Positions 32,044-41,696 of a DNA stretch of 64,000 bases are shown here, piece after piece. A program made the position numbers and the translations under genes. The stretch's first letter is position 1. Each line of letters opens with the position of its first letter. This DNA comes from Micromonospora eburnea (GTDB lineage Bacteria; Actinomycetota; Actinomycetes; Mycobacteriales; Micromonosporaceae), in assembly GCF_900090225.1 (NCBI RefSeq), contig NZ_FMHY01000002.1, positions 4,402,001 to 4,466,000 of the forward strand, written 5' to 3'. Below the pieces are notes generated by a model. It did not search any database, was not told the origin of the DNA, and saw nothing but the letters and a program-made list of their open reading frames with translations.

Positions 32044-35000
32044 CTCTGCTCCTCGGGAGTCGGCGTGGTGCGGCCGGCGGTGGGTAGGGTCGCCGCGTCG
32101 GGGGCGAAGTCGGTCGTGGCGCCCGGCTGGGCGACGTTGACCGGGAGATAGAGCGCCGGAAGGAACTGCCCGCCGGCACCGAGCGAGTCGACGTCGGTGA
32201 CCCGGGCGATCGCCAGGTCCAGGGCCTCTTCGAGGGTCTGGACCAGCGCCGCCGGCTGCCAGGTCGGGGCACCGTCGGAGCTGACCCCGAGCAGCACCGC
32301 CTGCGGGGCGGCGGCGGCCGGCGCGTCGTACTCGAAGGTGAGGCCGGTCAGCGCGGTGGCGGCTGGCACCACCTCGGTCCACTCGTCGACCAGCAGGCCG
32401 TACACGGGCCGGTGCGGGTCGAGGTCGCCGAGGGTGGCCAGGACCAGCGAGATCGGCCGGGTGTCCGGCCGGGGCGCGGTCTCGCCGACCCACCGGTCGC
32501 CGTCCTGGTACGGCAGTTGCGCCACCTGGACCCGGGCCGGGACGCGCACCGCGCCACCGGCGTCGAGCACCTCGGCGAAGGCCAGCACCTCCTGGAGCCG
32601 GCCGACCGCCGGGCGGACCCGTCCGTACCGGGTGAGCCACCGGCGTACCGCGTGCGGCGTACCGCCCTGGAGGTCGGCGCTGGCGGCGAGTGCGGCGGCC
32701 AGGGTGACCGGATCAGGCGCCCGGCTGAGCGAGAGCACCGGCGCATCGGCGCCGAGCAGCGCCCGGATCCGGGCGACCTGGAGGTCGCGCCGCGCCTGCG
32801 GGGGTGCGGTCGGGTCGTCGAAGTCGGTCGCCGGCACGCAGCCGCAAACGCCGGGCGGGCAGGGGGTACGGCCACGGGGCCCGGCCACCACCGCGCAGTG
32901 CGCGGCGATCCGGCGGGTCAGCTCGTCCCCGGCGTACCGGACCGCCTCGGCGACGACCGCCGCCGACGCCGGCCCCGGCGGTGGGGGCTCGACCCCGACC
33001 ACGCCGAACCCGGCGGCGGTGCGAAGCAGGCGCCGCACCGCCGCGTCGTCGTCCGCCGGAGCCGACGGCGGGTCGAGTTCCCGCAGTGCGGTGGCGGTGG
33101 CCCGGGCGAGCTGCCACAGCTCGTCGGCCGCGTGCCGGGTCTCGGTGTCGAACTGCGGCGGGACGTCCGGTTCCGCGCCGAGGTCGGCGGCGAGCAGTTG
33201 GCGGCTGCGGCCGAACAGGTCCCGCAGGGCCGCGACGGCGGTCAGGAACTCGCTCAGGCTCACCGATCGGCTCGGTGAGCCACCGGTCGGCTCGTAGTTC
33301 AGCTCCAGCCGCCACTGCGGGGTCACCTGTCGCGGGGCGAACCGGGTCCAGGCGACCAGTTCGATCCGCCGGTCCAGATCGGTGCCGGCCGGCGCGCCGG
33401 GATGCGGCGGGGCGGCGACGTGGTCCACCGCCGCCATGCCCAGGTAGTCCAGGGTCGCCGCGACGTACGGCGTCACCTCGGCGCCGTCCGGCGCGTGCCA
33501 ACGCATCCGCCAGTAGACCCGGTTGGCGGACGGCAGCAGCGCCGCGACCAGCGCGTCGACCGCCGCCCCGATGATCCGGGGCTGCTCGGACCGGCCGGCC
33601 GGCCAGTCCACCCGTCGTGCGCCGAACCGGTCGTCGAGGTGGAACAGCAGGGCGACCCGGTGGGTCACCGTCACCCCGCCACCGTCCGGCGTACGGCTGA
33701 AGTGCAGCTCGGGCGGGTGGCCGGCGGCACCGGCAGCGGCGTCCAGCGCCGCGGCGGCCCGGTTGAGATCGCCGGCCGCGAGCTGGTGCACGCCCTCGGC
33801 CAGCAGCGCGTCGCCGACCGCGTCGACGTCGTCGGCCAGCCCGGCCAGCAGGTCGCCGAGGGCTTCTGAGGCGGCACCGGGCAGGGTGGCCAGCTTCGCG
33901 TCGAGCGCGCCGGCCCGGTGCAGCCGGTGCAGTTCGAGCCCGTCGGTGACGGCGGTGGACTCGGTGGTCGAGGCGATCGTGATCGACCGCCCGTCCGGCG
34001 ACGGGTCGACCCGGTGCGCCCGGACCGGCGCCAGGTCCCGGAACAACGGGACGTACTGGTCGAGGGCGCCCCGGGGGTGGTCGTGCAGGCCACGCTCGAA
34101 GCGGTAGCCGAGCAGCGCGCCGAGGGGCTGGCCGTCGCGGAGGCCGGCGAGGATCTGCTCGGCCGTCCGGACCCGGCGGGAGGAGAGGTCCACCGCGACC
34201 GGGTTGTCGGCTCCCCCGCCGTGTGACCGCCAGGCGCTACGCAGTACCGCGGCGGTGACCGCCTGTGGCTGCGACGGGGCGTGTACGTGTCCGGCGTCGG
34301 CGGGGGCCGCCAGCAGTTTCGGCCCGGCCTCGCTGGCCGGCACGTGCGCCGGGCGGTCGACCAGCACCGGCGGCGGCGCCGGAACCAGGTCGGTGACCCA
34401 GCCGTACGCGCCGACGTGCAGCCCGGCCGGCAGGTCGGCGGGGCGGCTGGCGGCCAGCCGGTCCAGCCGGATCGTGGCCAGCGAGGTGATCCAGGCGTCC
34501 AGCCGGTGGGCGGTCAGGCCGAGTGTGCCCGCGACGTACCGTTCCAGGTCGGCCGGGTCGAGGGGCTTCGGTGGCGCCTGCGGCTCGGTGGGGTCGGGCG
34601 GCGGCGGGACGAGCGCGTCGGCCAGCCGGGTCAGCGCGGACCGGAATGCGGTCAGTTCGGCGGTGGCCTGCCGGTGCCGGTCGTCGTCGGGCGCGCTGCC
34701 TGCGAGGTAGTCACCCACGTCCAGCCCGCCGCTGCCGGGCACGGTGATCGCCAACCGCCGGGCCAGGGTGGCGGTACGCTCGCGGGCCCGGACGTCGACC
34801 AGCTCGGGTTCGGGGATCTCCGCGGCGCCGGGCAGCCCGGCCAGCGTGGCGAGCCGGCCGGCGGCGGCCGAATGCTCGGCGATCAGGGCGGCCCGCAGGA
34901 GCCGGTAGAGCAGCGGCACCGGCCGGTCCGGTGCCGACCGGTCCGGGATCCGGTCGCCGCGCAGCGGCACCGCGGCGAGCGCGTCGAGGTAGGCCCGCAC

Positions 35001-36683
35001 CCGGGCCGGGTCCACGGCCTCCGGCCCGTCCAGCAGCGGGGTGCCGAGCGCGAAGGACTTCCTGGCGAACACCGCGAGCGCGAGCCGTGGGTCGGTCTCG
35101 CCGGCCAGTCCGAGCGCGGACAGCAGGGCCCGGCCGGGCTCCACCACCTGCTCCTGCCAGCTCGCGTCGAGGTCGAGCCGGAGGAACCGCCACAGCCAGC
35201 TCACGTACTCGTTGCCGAGGACGCTGCGGGCCCGGACTTCGACGGCCCGGGCGTCGGCGGCCAGGATCTCCAGCAGGGTCTGCTCCGGATCGGCGAGGCC
35301 CGGACGGATCCGGGGCGCCGGTCCGGCGAGCCAGGCCCGCCGCCAGAGGTTCTCCAGCACGGTGACCGCCCGCCGCTCCCCCGGGTCGGCCGTCTGCCAG
35401 CCGCGCAGGGCCGCGACCGGCAGCAGCCCGTACGGCTGCGAGCCGATCCGCAGGGTGGGCAGCGGCCCCTCGGGGTGGACGTGCGCGACGAAGTGCTCGC
35501 GGATCTGCTCCTGCTCGGCCGGGGTGGCGACCGGGAGCAGGTGGCGCAGGGTGTTGCCGAGGCCGGGGTGCCACAGCACCTGGCGGACCAACCGCTCCAC
35601 CGGGCGTTCGTCGAGGCCGGCGTGGGCGGCGCGGGCGAGCGCGGTCGGGGCGCCCGACCGGGGCGTCCGGCGGCGGGCGCTGCTCAGGTCGTCGTCGAGG
35701 TCGTCGGACAGGAGCGGCACCGCGAGCGCCCGGCTGACGAGTGCCGCCGCGCTCTCGTTCGCCGGGTCGACCCCGCCGGGCACCTCGTCGGCGGCGGTGA
35801 CCGGGGCGACCGTGGCGTGGCCGGGCACGGTCACCGTCTCGGTGTGGTTGGTCGGGGTGCCGGGCGGCAGGAAACCCAACCCGTCGGTGGCGGCGTGCGC
35901 CTCCAGCAGCCGGTGCAGGGCCCACGCGGCGTCGTCCGGGCCGGTCGCGTCGTCCACCCCGAAGACCAGCAGGCGCTCCACCGGCCGGGGTCGCCCGCCG
36001 GCATCGGTGGGCACCTCGACCGGGAACGCCATCCCGGCGGACACCGCCGCCTCGTAGTCGACCAGCCAGCGCATCCCGGCGTCGACCGGGGGCAGCCCCG
36101 GCGGGACGTCGGCCGGTACGACGCTCTCCGGCTCCCCGGGCAGCACCGGGGTCAGGCTGACCGCGGGGTCCCGGGTGACCGGCTGCGACACGCCGGTGAA
36201 GAGGACACCGTCGACGGTCCGGCCGACCGCGTACCAGCGGCTGGGCAGCAGCCGGGCCCGGGCCGGCTCGGTCCACGGCGCCGGCCGGGACAGCGGGTCC
36301 AGGGGGTCACCGTCGGCGTCCGGCTCCATCACCCGGGCGATCCAGCCGGCCCGGGCCGCGCCGAACAGGCGGACCAGCTCCGTCCAGGCCGGATCGGTCG
36401 CGGTCGGGCCGCCGCCGGCCAGGTCCGCCCAGTACGCCCGGCCGGCCGCCTCCTCCGCCTCGGTCAGTCCCGGCTCGTGGCTGTCCACGTGGATCTGGTC
36501 CGGGAAGACCCGGATCCGCAGTGTGGCACCGCTGAACCTGCTCTCCAGCCGGACCGGTAGCAACGCCACCGGGTACCAGGTGGAGAGGCTCCACGGCGTC
36601 TCGGTGAACGCGCTCGACAGGCGTACGGGTTCGGTGGCCCGCTCTGGGCCGACGGTACGGCGCGCGGTGCGGGTGCTGGTCAT
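32040..36683 (-). CDS. Unrecognised 1547-residue operon protein
   Basis: I cannot assign a named family. Motifs that look conserved: PVALLPVRLESRF and IRVFPDQIHVDSHEPGL near the start, LRIGSQPYGLLPV near residue 410, a cysteine cluster (CPPGVCGCVP, about 1260-1300, possible metal site), and near the C terminus VYGLLVDEWTEVVP followed by LTFEYDAPAAAAPQAVLLGV. The chain alternates helical Ala/Leu/Arg-rich segments and beta-rich parts, with no signal peptide or membrane helix. ATG 36683 overlaps the stop of the upstream 1671-residue gene by 4 nt. Coupling on both sides argues for a stoichiometric complex with its neighbours. Confidence 0.8.
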   Translation of the reverse strand: MTSTRTARRTVGPERATEPVRLSSAFTETPWSLSTWYPVALLPVRLESRFSGATLRIRVFPDQIHVDSHEPGLTEAEEAAGRAYWADLAGGGPTATDPAWTELVRLFGAARAGWIARVMEPDADGDPLDPLSRPAPWTEPARARLLPSRWYAVGRTVDGVLFTGVSQPVTRDPAVSLTPVLPGEPESVVPADVPPGLPPVDAGMRWLVDYEAAVSAGMAFPVEVPTDAGGRPRPVERLLVFGVDDATGPDDAAWALHRLLEAHAATDGLGFLPPGTPTNHTETVTVPGHATVAPVTAADEVPGGVDPANESAAALVSRALAVPLLSDDLDDDLSSARRRTPRSGAPTALARAAHAGLDERPVERLVRQVLWHPGLGNTLRHLLPVATPAEQEQIREHFVAHVHPEGPLPTLRIGSQPYGLLPVAALRGWQTADPGERRAVTVLENLWRRAWLAGPAPRIRPGLADPEQTLLEILAADARAVEVRARSVLGNEYVSWLWRFLRLDLDASWQEQVVEPGRALLSALGLAGETDPRLALAVFARKSFALGTPLLDGPEAVDPARVRAYLDALAAVPLRGDRIPDRSAPDRPVPLLYRLLRAALIAEHSAAAGRLATLAGLPGAAEIPEPELVDVRARERTATLARRLAITVPGSGGLDVGDYLAGSAPDDDRHRQATAELTAFRSALTRLADALVPPPPDPTEPQAPPKPLDPADLERYVAGTLGLTAHRLDAWITSLATIRLDRLAASRPADLPAGLHVGAYGWVTDLVPAPPPVLVDRPAHVPASEAGPKLLAAPADAGHVHAPSQPQAVTAAVLRSAWRSHGGGADNPVAVDLSSRRVRTAEQILAGLRDGQPLGALLGYRFERGLHDHPRGALDQYVPLFRDLAPVRAHRVDPSPDGRSITIASTTESTAVTDGLELHRLHRAGALDAKLATLPGAASEALGDLLAGLADDVDAVGDALLAEGVHQLAAGDLNRAAAALDAAAGAAGHPPELHFSRTPDGGGVTVTHRVALLFHLDDRFGARRVDWPAGRSEQPRIIGAAVDALVAALLPSANRVYWRMRWHAPDGAEVTPYVAATLDYLGMAAVDHVAAPPHPGAPAGTDLDRRIELVAWTRFAPRQVTPQWRLELNYEPTGGSPSRSVSLSEFLTAVAALRDLFGRSRQLLAADLGAEPDVPPQFDTETRHAADELWQLARATATALRELDPPSAPADDDAAVRRLLRTAAGFGVVGVEPPPPGPASAAVVAEAVRYAGDELTRRIAAHCAVVAGPRGRTPCPPGVCGCVPATDFDDPTAPPQARRDLQVARIRALLGADAPVLSLSRAPDPVTLAAALAASADLQGGTPHAVRRWLTRYGRVRPAVGRLQEVLAFAEVLDAGGAVRVPARVQVAQLPYQDGDRWVGETAPRPDTRPISLVLATLGDLDPHRPVYGLLVDEWTEVVPAATALTGLTFEYDAPAAAAPQAVLLGVSSDGAPTWQPAALVQTLEEALDLAIARVTDVDSLGAGGQFLPALYLPVNVAQPGATTDFAPDAATLPTAGRTTPTPEEQR

Positions 36684-39600
36684 GACGGGTTCTCCGGGGT
36701 CGGTAGCAGGTCGCTGGCGTGCCGGGCGAGCAGGACGGGTTTCTGGAGCACCACCCGGGCCATGTCGGCGGCGGTACGGCCGAACACCGCGCCGTCGATC
36801 GCGTCGGTGGGCAGTCCGGGTGCCGCCGGAGAAAGGAACACCGCGCCGTCCGGCAGGTGACCCCAGTGCAGGTCGTCCCAGCGTTCGAGCGGGTCCGGCG
36901 GAACGGGTGGCGGCCACTCCTCCGGTGCCAGGTCCAGGCCGAACCGGGCCGCGGTGGGCTGTTCCCGGAGCAGGAAGAAGTAGCCGGGGTCGCCGCCGGG
37001 GTCGGGTTCGCCGCGCGCCTCGTCGGCGGTGAACGGGAAACCGAACAGCAGCAGGTCCGGGGAGAGCCAGGCGTTGAAGATCGGTGGCAGGTCCACCCCG
37101 ACCGGTTCCCGCCGCGTCCCGACCCAGGCGGCCCGGCGCATGGTGACGACCGTCGAGGGGAAGCGGCGCAGCACCTCGCCCCGGATGACCAGCACCAGCG
37201 ACTGTTCCCCGGGGGCGCCGACGGCGGTCAGGTGGGTGCCGAGCGGACCGTTGCGCCAGGCGTCGTCGGTCAGTGGCGGAATGTCGGTGAGCGGGTCACC
37301 GGCCGACCGCGCGCCCCGGACGTCCCAGAACTGCCGGAACCAGGTCTGCCGGGGGTCGGCCGGGAAGCCGCGCCAGAGCATCTCCCGGCTCATCTCGTGG
37401 TTGAGTCCGACCAGGAACGCCTCGATGAAGCGGGGGTTGGCGGCGAGCGCGGTCATCGTCTCCGGCGCCACCGCCGGCAGGTTCGGCGCGATGTGCTCCT
37501 GCGACAGCCCACGCAGCAGTTCGTACGCGGGCACGTCGAAGGTGATTCCGGCGAGCAGGGGACGCAGCGGGTCACCGCTGTCCGGCAGAACGTCCACCAG
37601 GGACCGGCCGTCGACGCTCACCTCGGCCAGCACCTCGTCGGGGACGGCGGTCTCCGGGCGGATCAGGGACCGGGCCGCGTACGCGGCGGCGTCGAGCGGG
37701 ATCCGCTCCGGCTCCTCGTCGCGGGCGAGGGCCTGGACCGGGACCAGCCAGCCCTGGTGGGCGTCGGCGGCGAGGATGAACTGGTCGCCCATGGTGGCCC
37801 GGTCGGCGACCAGGTCGGGGCGGAGGTCGCCGAGGAACAGGGTGCATCCGCGCCCGGTGCCCGGGTCGGCCAGCCCGGGGGTGAGCTGCGGTGGGCTCCA
37901 CCGTACCGGCACGCCGGTGGCGTCCAGGTCGAAGCCGACCTGGGTGGCCAGGGTGCCGGCCGCGGCGCGGTACGACACCACGACGTCGGGCTGGCGGGTG
38001 CCGGTCAGGTCCGCGACGGCGGCACCGGCGGCGGGGGCGGCGGCCACCGTCGCCTCGTTGTCGACCGCCCGCAGGACGGTCCAGGCGCCGTCGGCGACCC
38101 GACCCCGGCGGTTGATGCCGCGCCCGGTGCCGTACCGGGCCAGCGGCTGGCCGGCGATGTCCCGCCCGGTGGCGAACAGAAACAGGTCCGGCGTGAGGTC
38201 GCCGGTCATGTCCACCACCTGGACCCCGACCGACCGGACGGTCTGGAAGGCGTACGGGGCGGGCAGCGAGTCGCTCCAGCCCCGGGTGACCCGGCCGGAC
38301 GGGTCCAGCCCCCAGCCGACCCGGTAGTAGACCCGGCTGGTGCCGGCCGGGTCGTTGACGGCGTACGCGACGACGAGTTCGGCGACCTTGTCGCCGTCCA
38401 GGTCGACGACCGTGGCGGCGACCGGGCCGGCGTACCGGCTGATCGGGTCGGGCAGTGCGTACGGTCCGGTCCAGGCGGTCGCGGCGCCGTCCGGGGTGAG
38501 CCCGGTGCCGACCCAGTAGGCCAGGCGCCGGCTGTTGGCGTCCGGTCCGGGCAGCACCGCGACCGCGAACAGCCTGGGCGGGACGGTGGCAGCCGGCGTG
38601 CCGAGCGTCACCGCGACACCCTGCGCCGGCGTGCCGGTACGCGGTCCGGCCGCGGCCGGGGTGAGCACGTTCTCCCGCAGCGCGCCGTGCTCGTCGAGAT
38701 GGTGCACCGACTGGGTACGGACCACACTGTCCGTCCCGTCGTCCACCTGGTACGCCACCAGCAGCGACGACAGCAGCCCGACCCGGGGCGGATATGGGTT
38801 CTCCGCCGGCGGCGGGGCCGGGGCCGGGGCGTCGACCGGGCCGGCGCCGCGCGGGTCGGCGGGCGGGCCGAAGTCGAGCCAGCCGTGGCCCCGGTCCCCC
38901 CACTGGTAGGCGGCCATCCCACCGGCCGCGGTGCGGACGAACAACTCGCCGTCCCGCTCGTTCCCGAGCACCGGGCCGGGCCGGTGCGGGGCGATGCCGC
39001 TGTCCGGCCGGCCGATACCTTCGGTCCAGAGCCAGTTAATGAGCCCCGACTGGCGGTCGTCGGGGACGCTGGTGCGCCCGTACACCTGCAACTCCGACGG
39101 CTGGCCGTCGGGATGGGCGAGCACCAGGATCTCCGGCTCCTCGCCGATGCCACTGGTGGTCGTGCGTTGGGCCAGCGAGACGATCCGCATTTCCCGCAGC
39201 GGCGGACCCGTGAACCGGACCCGGCCGTGGGCACGAAGGTTGCCGTCGCTGAGCCGCACGGTGCCCAGCTGCCCGTCCGGCGTCAGGTACGCCAGCCGCT
39301 CGTCCCCGTAGGGGTCCTGGTGGAGGCTGGCCGGTGAGCCCCAGACCACCGGGCTGGAGACCCGGATGCTCCAGGTTCCGTGGTAGCCGAAGAGCCGGCC
39401 GGTGGAGGTGGCGACGTAGACGCCGCCCGGCACCGGACGCGGGGAACCCCACAGCCGCTCGCCGGGAGCGAGGTCGGGGCGGCCGAGCGGGGTCCAGGTC
39501 CGGGCGACCGGGTCGAAGTGGTGCAGCTGCCCGTCCGCGCCGAGCTGGAAGACGTTCCTGCCGCTGGCGGTGGGCCGGCTCGCCGTACCGCCGGGTGGGC

Positions 39601-41695
39601 CGCCGCAGTCGGTCCAGATCCAGCGGTCGCCGTCCCACCGGCGTTCGAAGAGCCGACGGGCCCGGGTGCCGACGTAGATCCGGTCGGGGGGAGCCACGGC
39701 GCCGGAGGTGGTCACCGTGGTGCCGGGTGGGGTGCCGTGGTCCCGCCACACCCAGGTGCCGTCGAGCCGACGGTGTTCGAAGAGCCGGCCGTCGTGGGTG
39801 GCGACGAAGTAGCGGTCCTCGCCGAGCGGGTCGCCGCCGTTGCTGGCGATGGTGGTGTCCGTGCCGCCGGCCAGGGCTGCCCGGGCAGCGGCCATCCCGG
39901 TCCGGCCGCCGCCGCGCCACCAGGGATCCGCCGCGGCCTGGCGGACCAGTTCCGGGGTGACCGTCTCGATCCCCTCGCCGAGCACGTCGTCGATGAGGGT
40001 GCCGCCGGTGGGGATCCTGGCCGGCGGTACCGCGGTCGCTCCGCGGGCGAGCCGGGACAGGGCACTCTCCCGGCCGGCGGCGGCGAGCGTAGACCGACCG
40101 GCCTCGGGGCGGGCCCGCCGGGCCAACGGGCCCCGGGGCCGAACCAGCCGGCGGTACGGGGCGCTGGTGGCCGCCCGCGCGCCCTCGTTGCCGACGAGCA
40201 GGTCGTCCAGCGACTCGGCGGTGGCGGCGACCGGGCCGGCCGCCAGCGAGGGTGGCGGCGCGGCGACCAGATCGTGCACCGGCCGGGTCAACGTCACCAG
40301 TTGGTCGTTGCCCAGCGCGCCTCCCGGCGTCCCGGGGTCGACCCGCTTGGCGTACAGGGCCGTCGCGGTGTCCCGGGCGGCCCGCCCGCGCCGCAGCTGC
40401 TCGTTCACCTCCCGCAGCTGGGCCGCGCGCTCCCAGGCGGCGGTGGCCAGTTCCTCCTGGTACTTCTGCACCACCTGGGTACCGAGCCCGGCCGCGGCCC
40501 GGTACCGGGGGTCCAGGTTCAGCCCGGCCAGCCAGACCGGCTCGCCCCCGGGGGGCGGCACCCGCCCCTCCTGGAGGTGGATCTCGCCGTACAACGGCGG
40601 GGTGAACCAGTCCTCGACGTGTTCCAGCAGCTCGGCCATGCGGGCCTGCCAGGGCTCGGCGACCTCGGGCGCCCAGGCGTCGGGGGTCATCGAGGGCGAG
40701 GCGAGCGCTCCCTCGAAGGCGAGCACCGACCGGCCCGGCACCCCGGCCGGGGTGATCTCCGGCAGCCCGCCGCCGGCGGCGGAGACGTCCACCTGCCGGC
40801 GGCCGACGTCGGCCGGGAGCGCCCGGGCCCGCAGCCGCCGGACCAGCGACTCGAAGTCGCCGTCCGGCCCGGTCCGGAACGTCCAGTGGTGGTAGACCGG
40901 CAGCAGCACCGGGTCCTGCGGGGCCGTCTCCGGGCCGCCCCAGGCCGGACCGACCTCGGCGGCGTCGGCTGGCAGCCCCAGACCGGCCCGCACCCCGGCG
41001 TCGAAGGCCGGTACGACCGCGGCCAGGTACTCGGTCCCCGGCGCGAGCCGGCGCGGGCAGATCAGCCGGGACAGGGTCCGCTCGGGATGATCGACGAGGG
41101 TGCTCGCCACGTCCTCCTCCGCCGTGGCGAGCAGCACCTGGGCGTGCGCCCAGGCCCACGACTCGGTCAGGTCGGGCAGTTCCTCGACGGTGGTCGCCAG
41201 TCGGGGCAGCGCCCCGCCGATCGGCTTCTCCAGCCGCCCGGTCGGGCCGACCGGGACCACGACCAGCACCAGCCAGGGTTCCAGCCGGCCGAGCGGGTCG
41301 GGTCGGGCCGGGGTGTGGAGCCAGGGCAGGTCGGGACGGTCGAACTCGACCGCGGCGAAGGCGGTCACGTCGACGTTCTCCGCCCCGGCCGCCGGGTAGC
41401 TGCGGATGACCTGCCGGGCGTCCAGGGCGGTGACGTCTCCGGGGCCGTACAGGTAGGCGGTGGTGTCGCCGTCGATGCGGACCGGCTCCGCCGATCCGTC
41501 GGAGTAGCTGCCCTCGACGCTGACCGAGAGCGTCACCCCGGCCCGGGCGGGTCGCCGCCCACCGGTCCCGGCCGGTCCGCCGGCTGGCGGTGCCGTCCCG
41601 ACGAGCGCGGGCGCCGCCCCGGCCTGCGGTACCGGGTCCGAGATCAACCGGGCGACGCCGTCGCGCACCCAGGGAAGGAATCGAAGACCACCCAT
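36680..41695 (-). CDS. 1671-residue protein with lectin-like and FG-GAP-like repeats
   Basis: Three parts are visible. Residues ~1-600 form an unrecognised N-terminal region with EPWLVLVVVP and ESWAWAHAQV. Residues ~625-775 contain W-rich repeats (YFVATHDGRLFEHRRLDGTW, IYVGTRARRLFERRWDGDRW, VYVATSTGRLFGYHGTW) like a tachylectin/PLL-type beta-propeller lectin. Residues ~1090-1330 hold FG-GAP/VCBS-like repeats (VVDLDGDKVAELVVAY, VVDMTGDLTPDLFLFA, VADLTGTRQPDVVVSY). The C-terminal ~290 residues include FIEAFLVGLNHEMSREMLWRGFP, FRQFWDV and LVLVIRGEVLRRFP, which look highly conserved. No signal peptide. The repeats suggest binding of glycans or partner proteins. Confidence 0.8.
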   Translation of the reverse strand: MGGLRFLPWVRDGVARLISDPVPQAGAAPALVGTAPPAGGPAGTGGRRPARAGVTLSVSVEGSYSDGSAEPVRIDGDTTAYLYGPGDVTALDARQVIRSYPAAGAENVDVTAFAAVEFDRPDLPWLHTPARPDPLGRLEPWLVLVVVPVGPTGRLEKPIGGALPRLATTVEELPDLTESWAWAHAQVLLATAEEDVASTLVDHPERTLSRLICPRRLAPGTEYLAAVVPAFDAGVRAGLGLPADAAEVGPAWGGPETAPQDPVLLPVYHHWTFRTGPDGDFESLVRRLRARALPADVGRRQVDVSAAGGGLPEITPAGVPGRSVLAFEGALASPSMTPDAWAPEVAEPWQARMAELLEHVEDWFTPPLYGEIHLQEGRVPPPGGEPVWLAGLNLDPRYRAAAGLGTQVVQKYQEELATAAWERAAQLREVNEQLRRGRAARDTATALYAKRVDPGTPGGALGNDQLVTLTRPVHDLVAAPPPSLAAGPVAATAESLDDLLVGNEGARAATSAPYRRLVRPRGPLARRARPEAGRSTLAAAGRESALSRLARGATAVPPARIPTGGTLIDDVLGEGIETVTPELVRQAAADPWWRGGGRTGMAAARAALAGGTDTTIASNGGDPLGEDRYFVATHDGRLFEHRRLDGTWVWRDHGTPPGTTVTTSGAVAPPDRIYVGTRARRLFERRWDGDRWIWTDCGGPPGGTASRPTASGRNVFQLGADGQLHHFDPVARTWTPLGRPDLAPGERLWGSPRPVPGGVYVATSTGRLFGYHGTWSIRVSSPVVWGSPASLHQDPYGDERLAYLTPDGQLGTVRLSDGNLRAHGRVRFTGPPLREMRIVSLAQRTTTSGIGEEPEILVLAHPDGQPSELQVYGRTSVPDDRQSGLINWLWTEGIGRPDSGIAPHRPGPVLGNERDGELFVRTAAGGMAAYQWGDRGHGWLDFGPPADPRGAGPVDAPAPAPPPAENPYPPRVGLLSSLLVAYQVDDGTDSVVRTQSVHHLDEHGALRENVLTPAAAGPRTGTPAQGVAVTLGTPAATVPPRLFAVAVLPGPDANSRRLAYWVGTGLTPDGAATAWTGPYALPDPISRYAGPVAATVVDLDGDKVAELVVAYAVNDPAGTSRVYYRVGWGLDPSGRVTRGWSDSLPAPYAFQTVRSVGVQVVDMTGDLTPDLFLFATGRDIAGQPLARYGTGRGINRRGRVADGAWTVLRAVDNEATVAAAPAAGAAVADLTGTRQPDVVVSYRAAAGTLATQVGFDLDATGVPVRWSPPQLTPGLADPGTGRGCTLFLGDLRPDLVADRATMGDQFILAADAHQGWLVPVQALARDEEPERIPLDAAAYAARSLIRPETAVPDEVLAEVSVDGRSLVDVLPDSGDPLRPLLAGITFDVPAYELLRGLSQEHIAPNLPAVAPETMTALAANPRFIEAFLVGLNHEMSREMLWRGFPADPRQTWFRQFWDVRGARSAGDPLTDIPPLTDDAWRNGPLGTHLTAVGAPGEQSLVLVIRGEVLRRFPSTVVTMRRAAWVGTRREPVGVDLPPIFNAWLSPDLLLFGFPFTADEARGEPDPGGDPGYFFLLREQPTAARFGLDLAPEEWPPPVPPDPLERWDDLHWGHLPDGAVFLSPAAPGLPTDAIDGAVFGRTAADMARVVLQKPVLLARHASDLLPTPENPS

Positions 41696-41696
41696 G

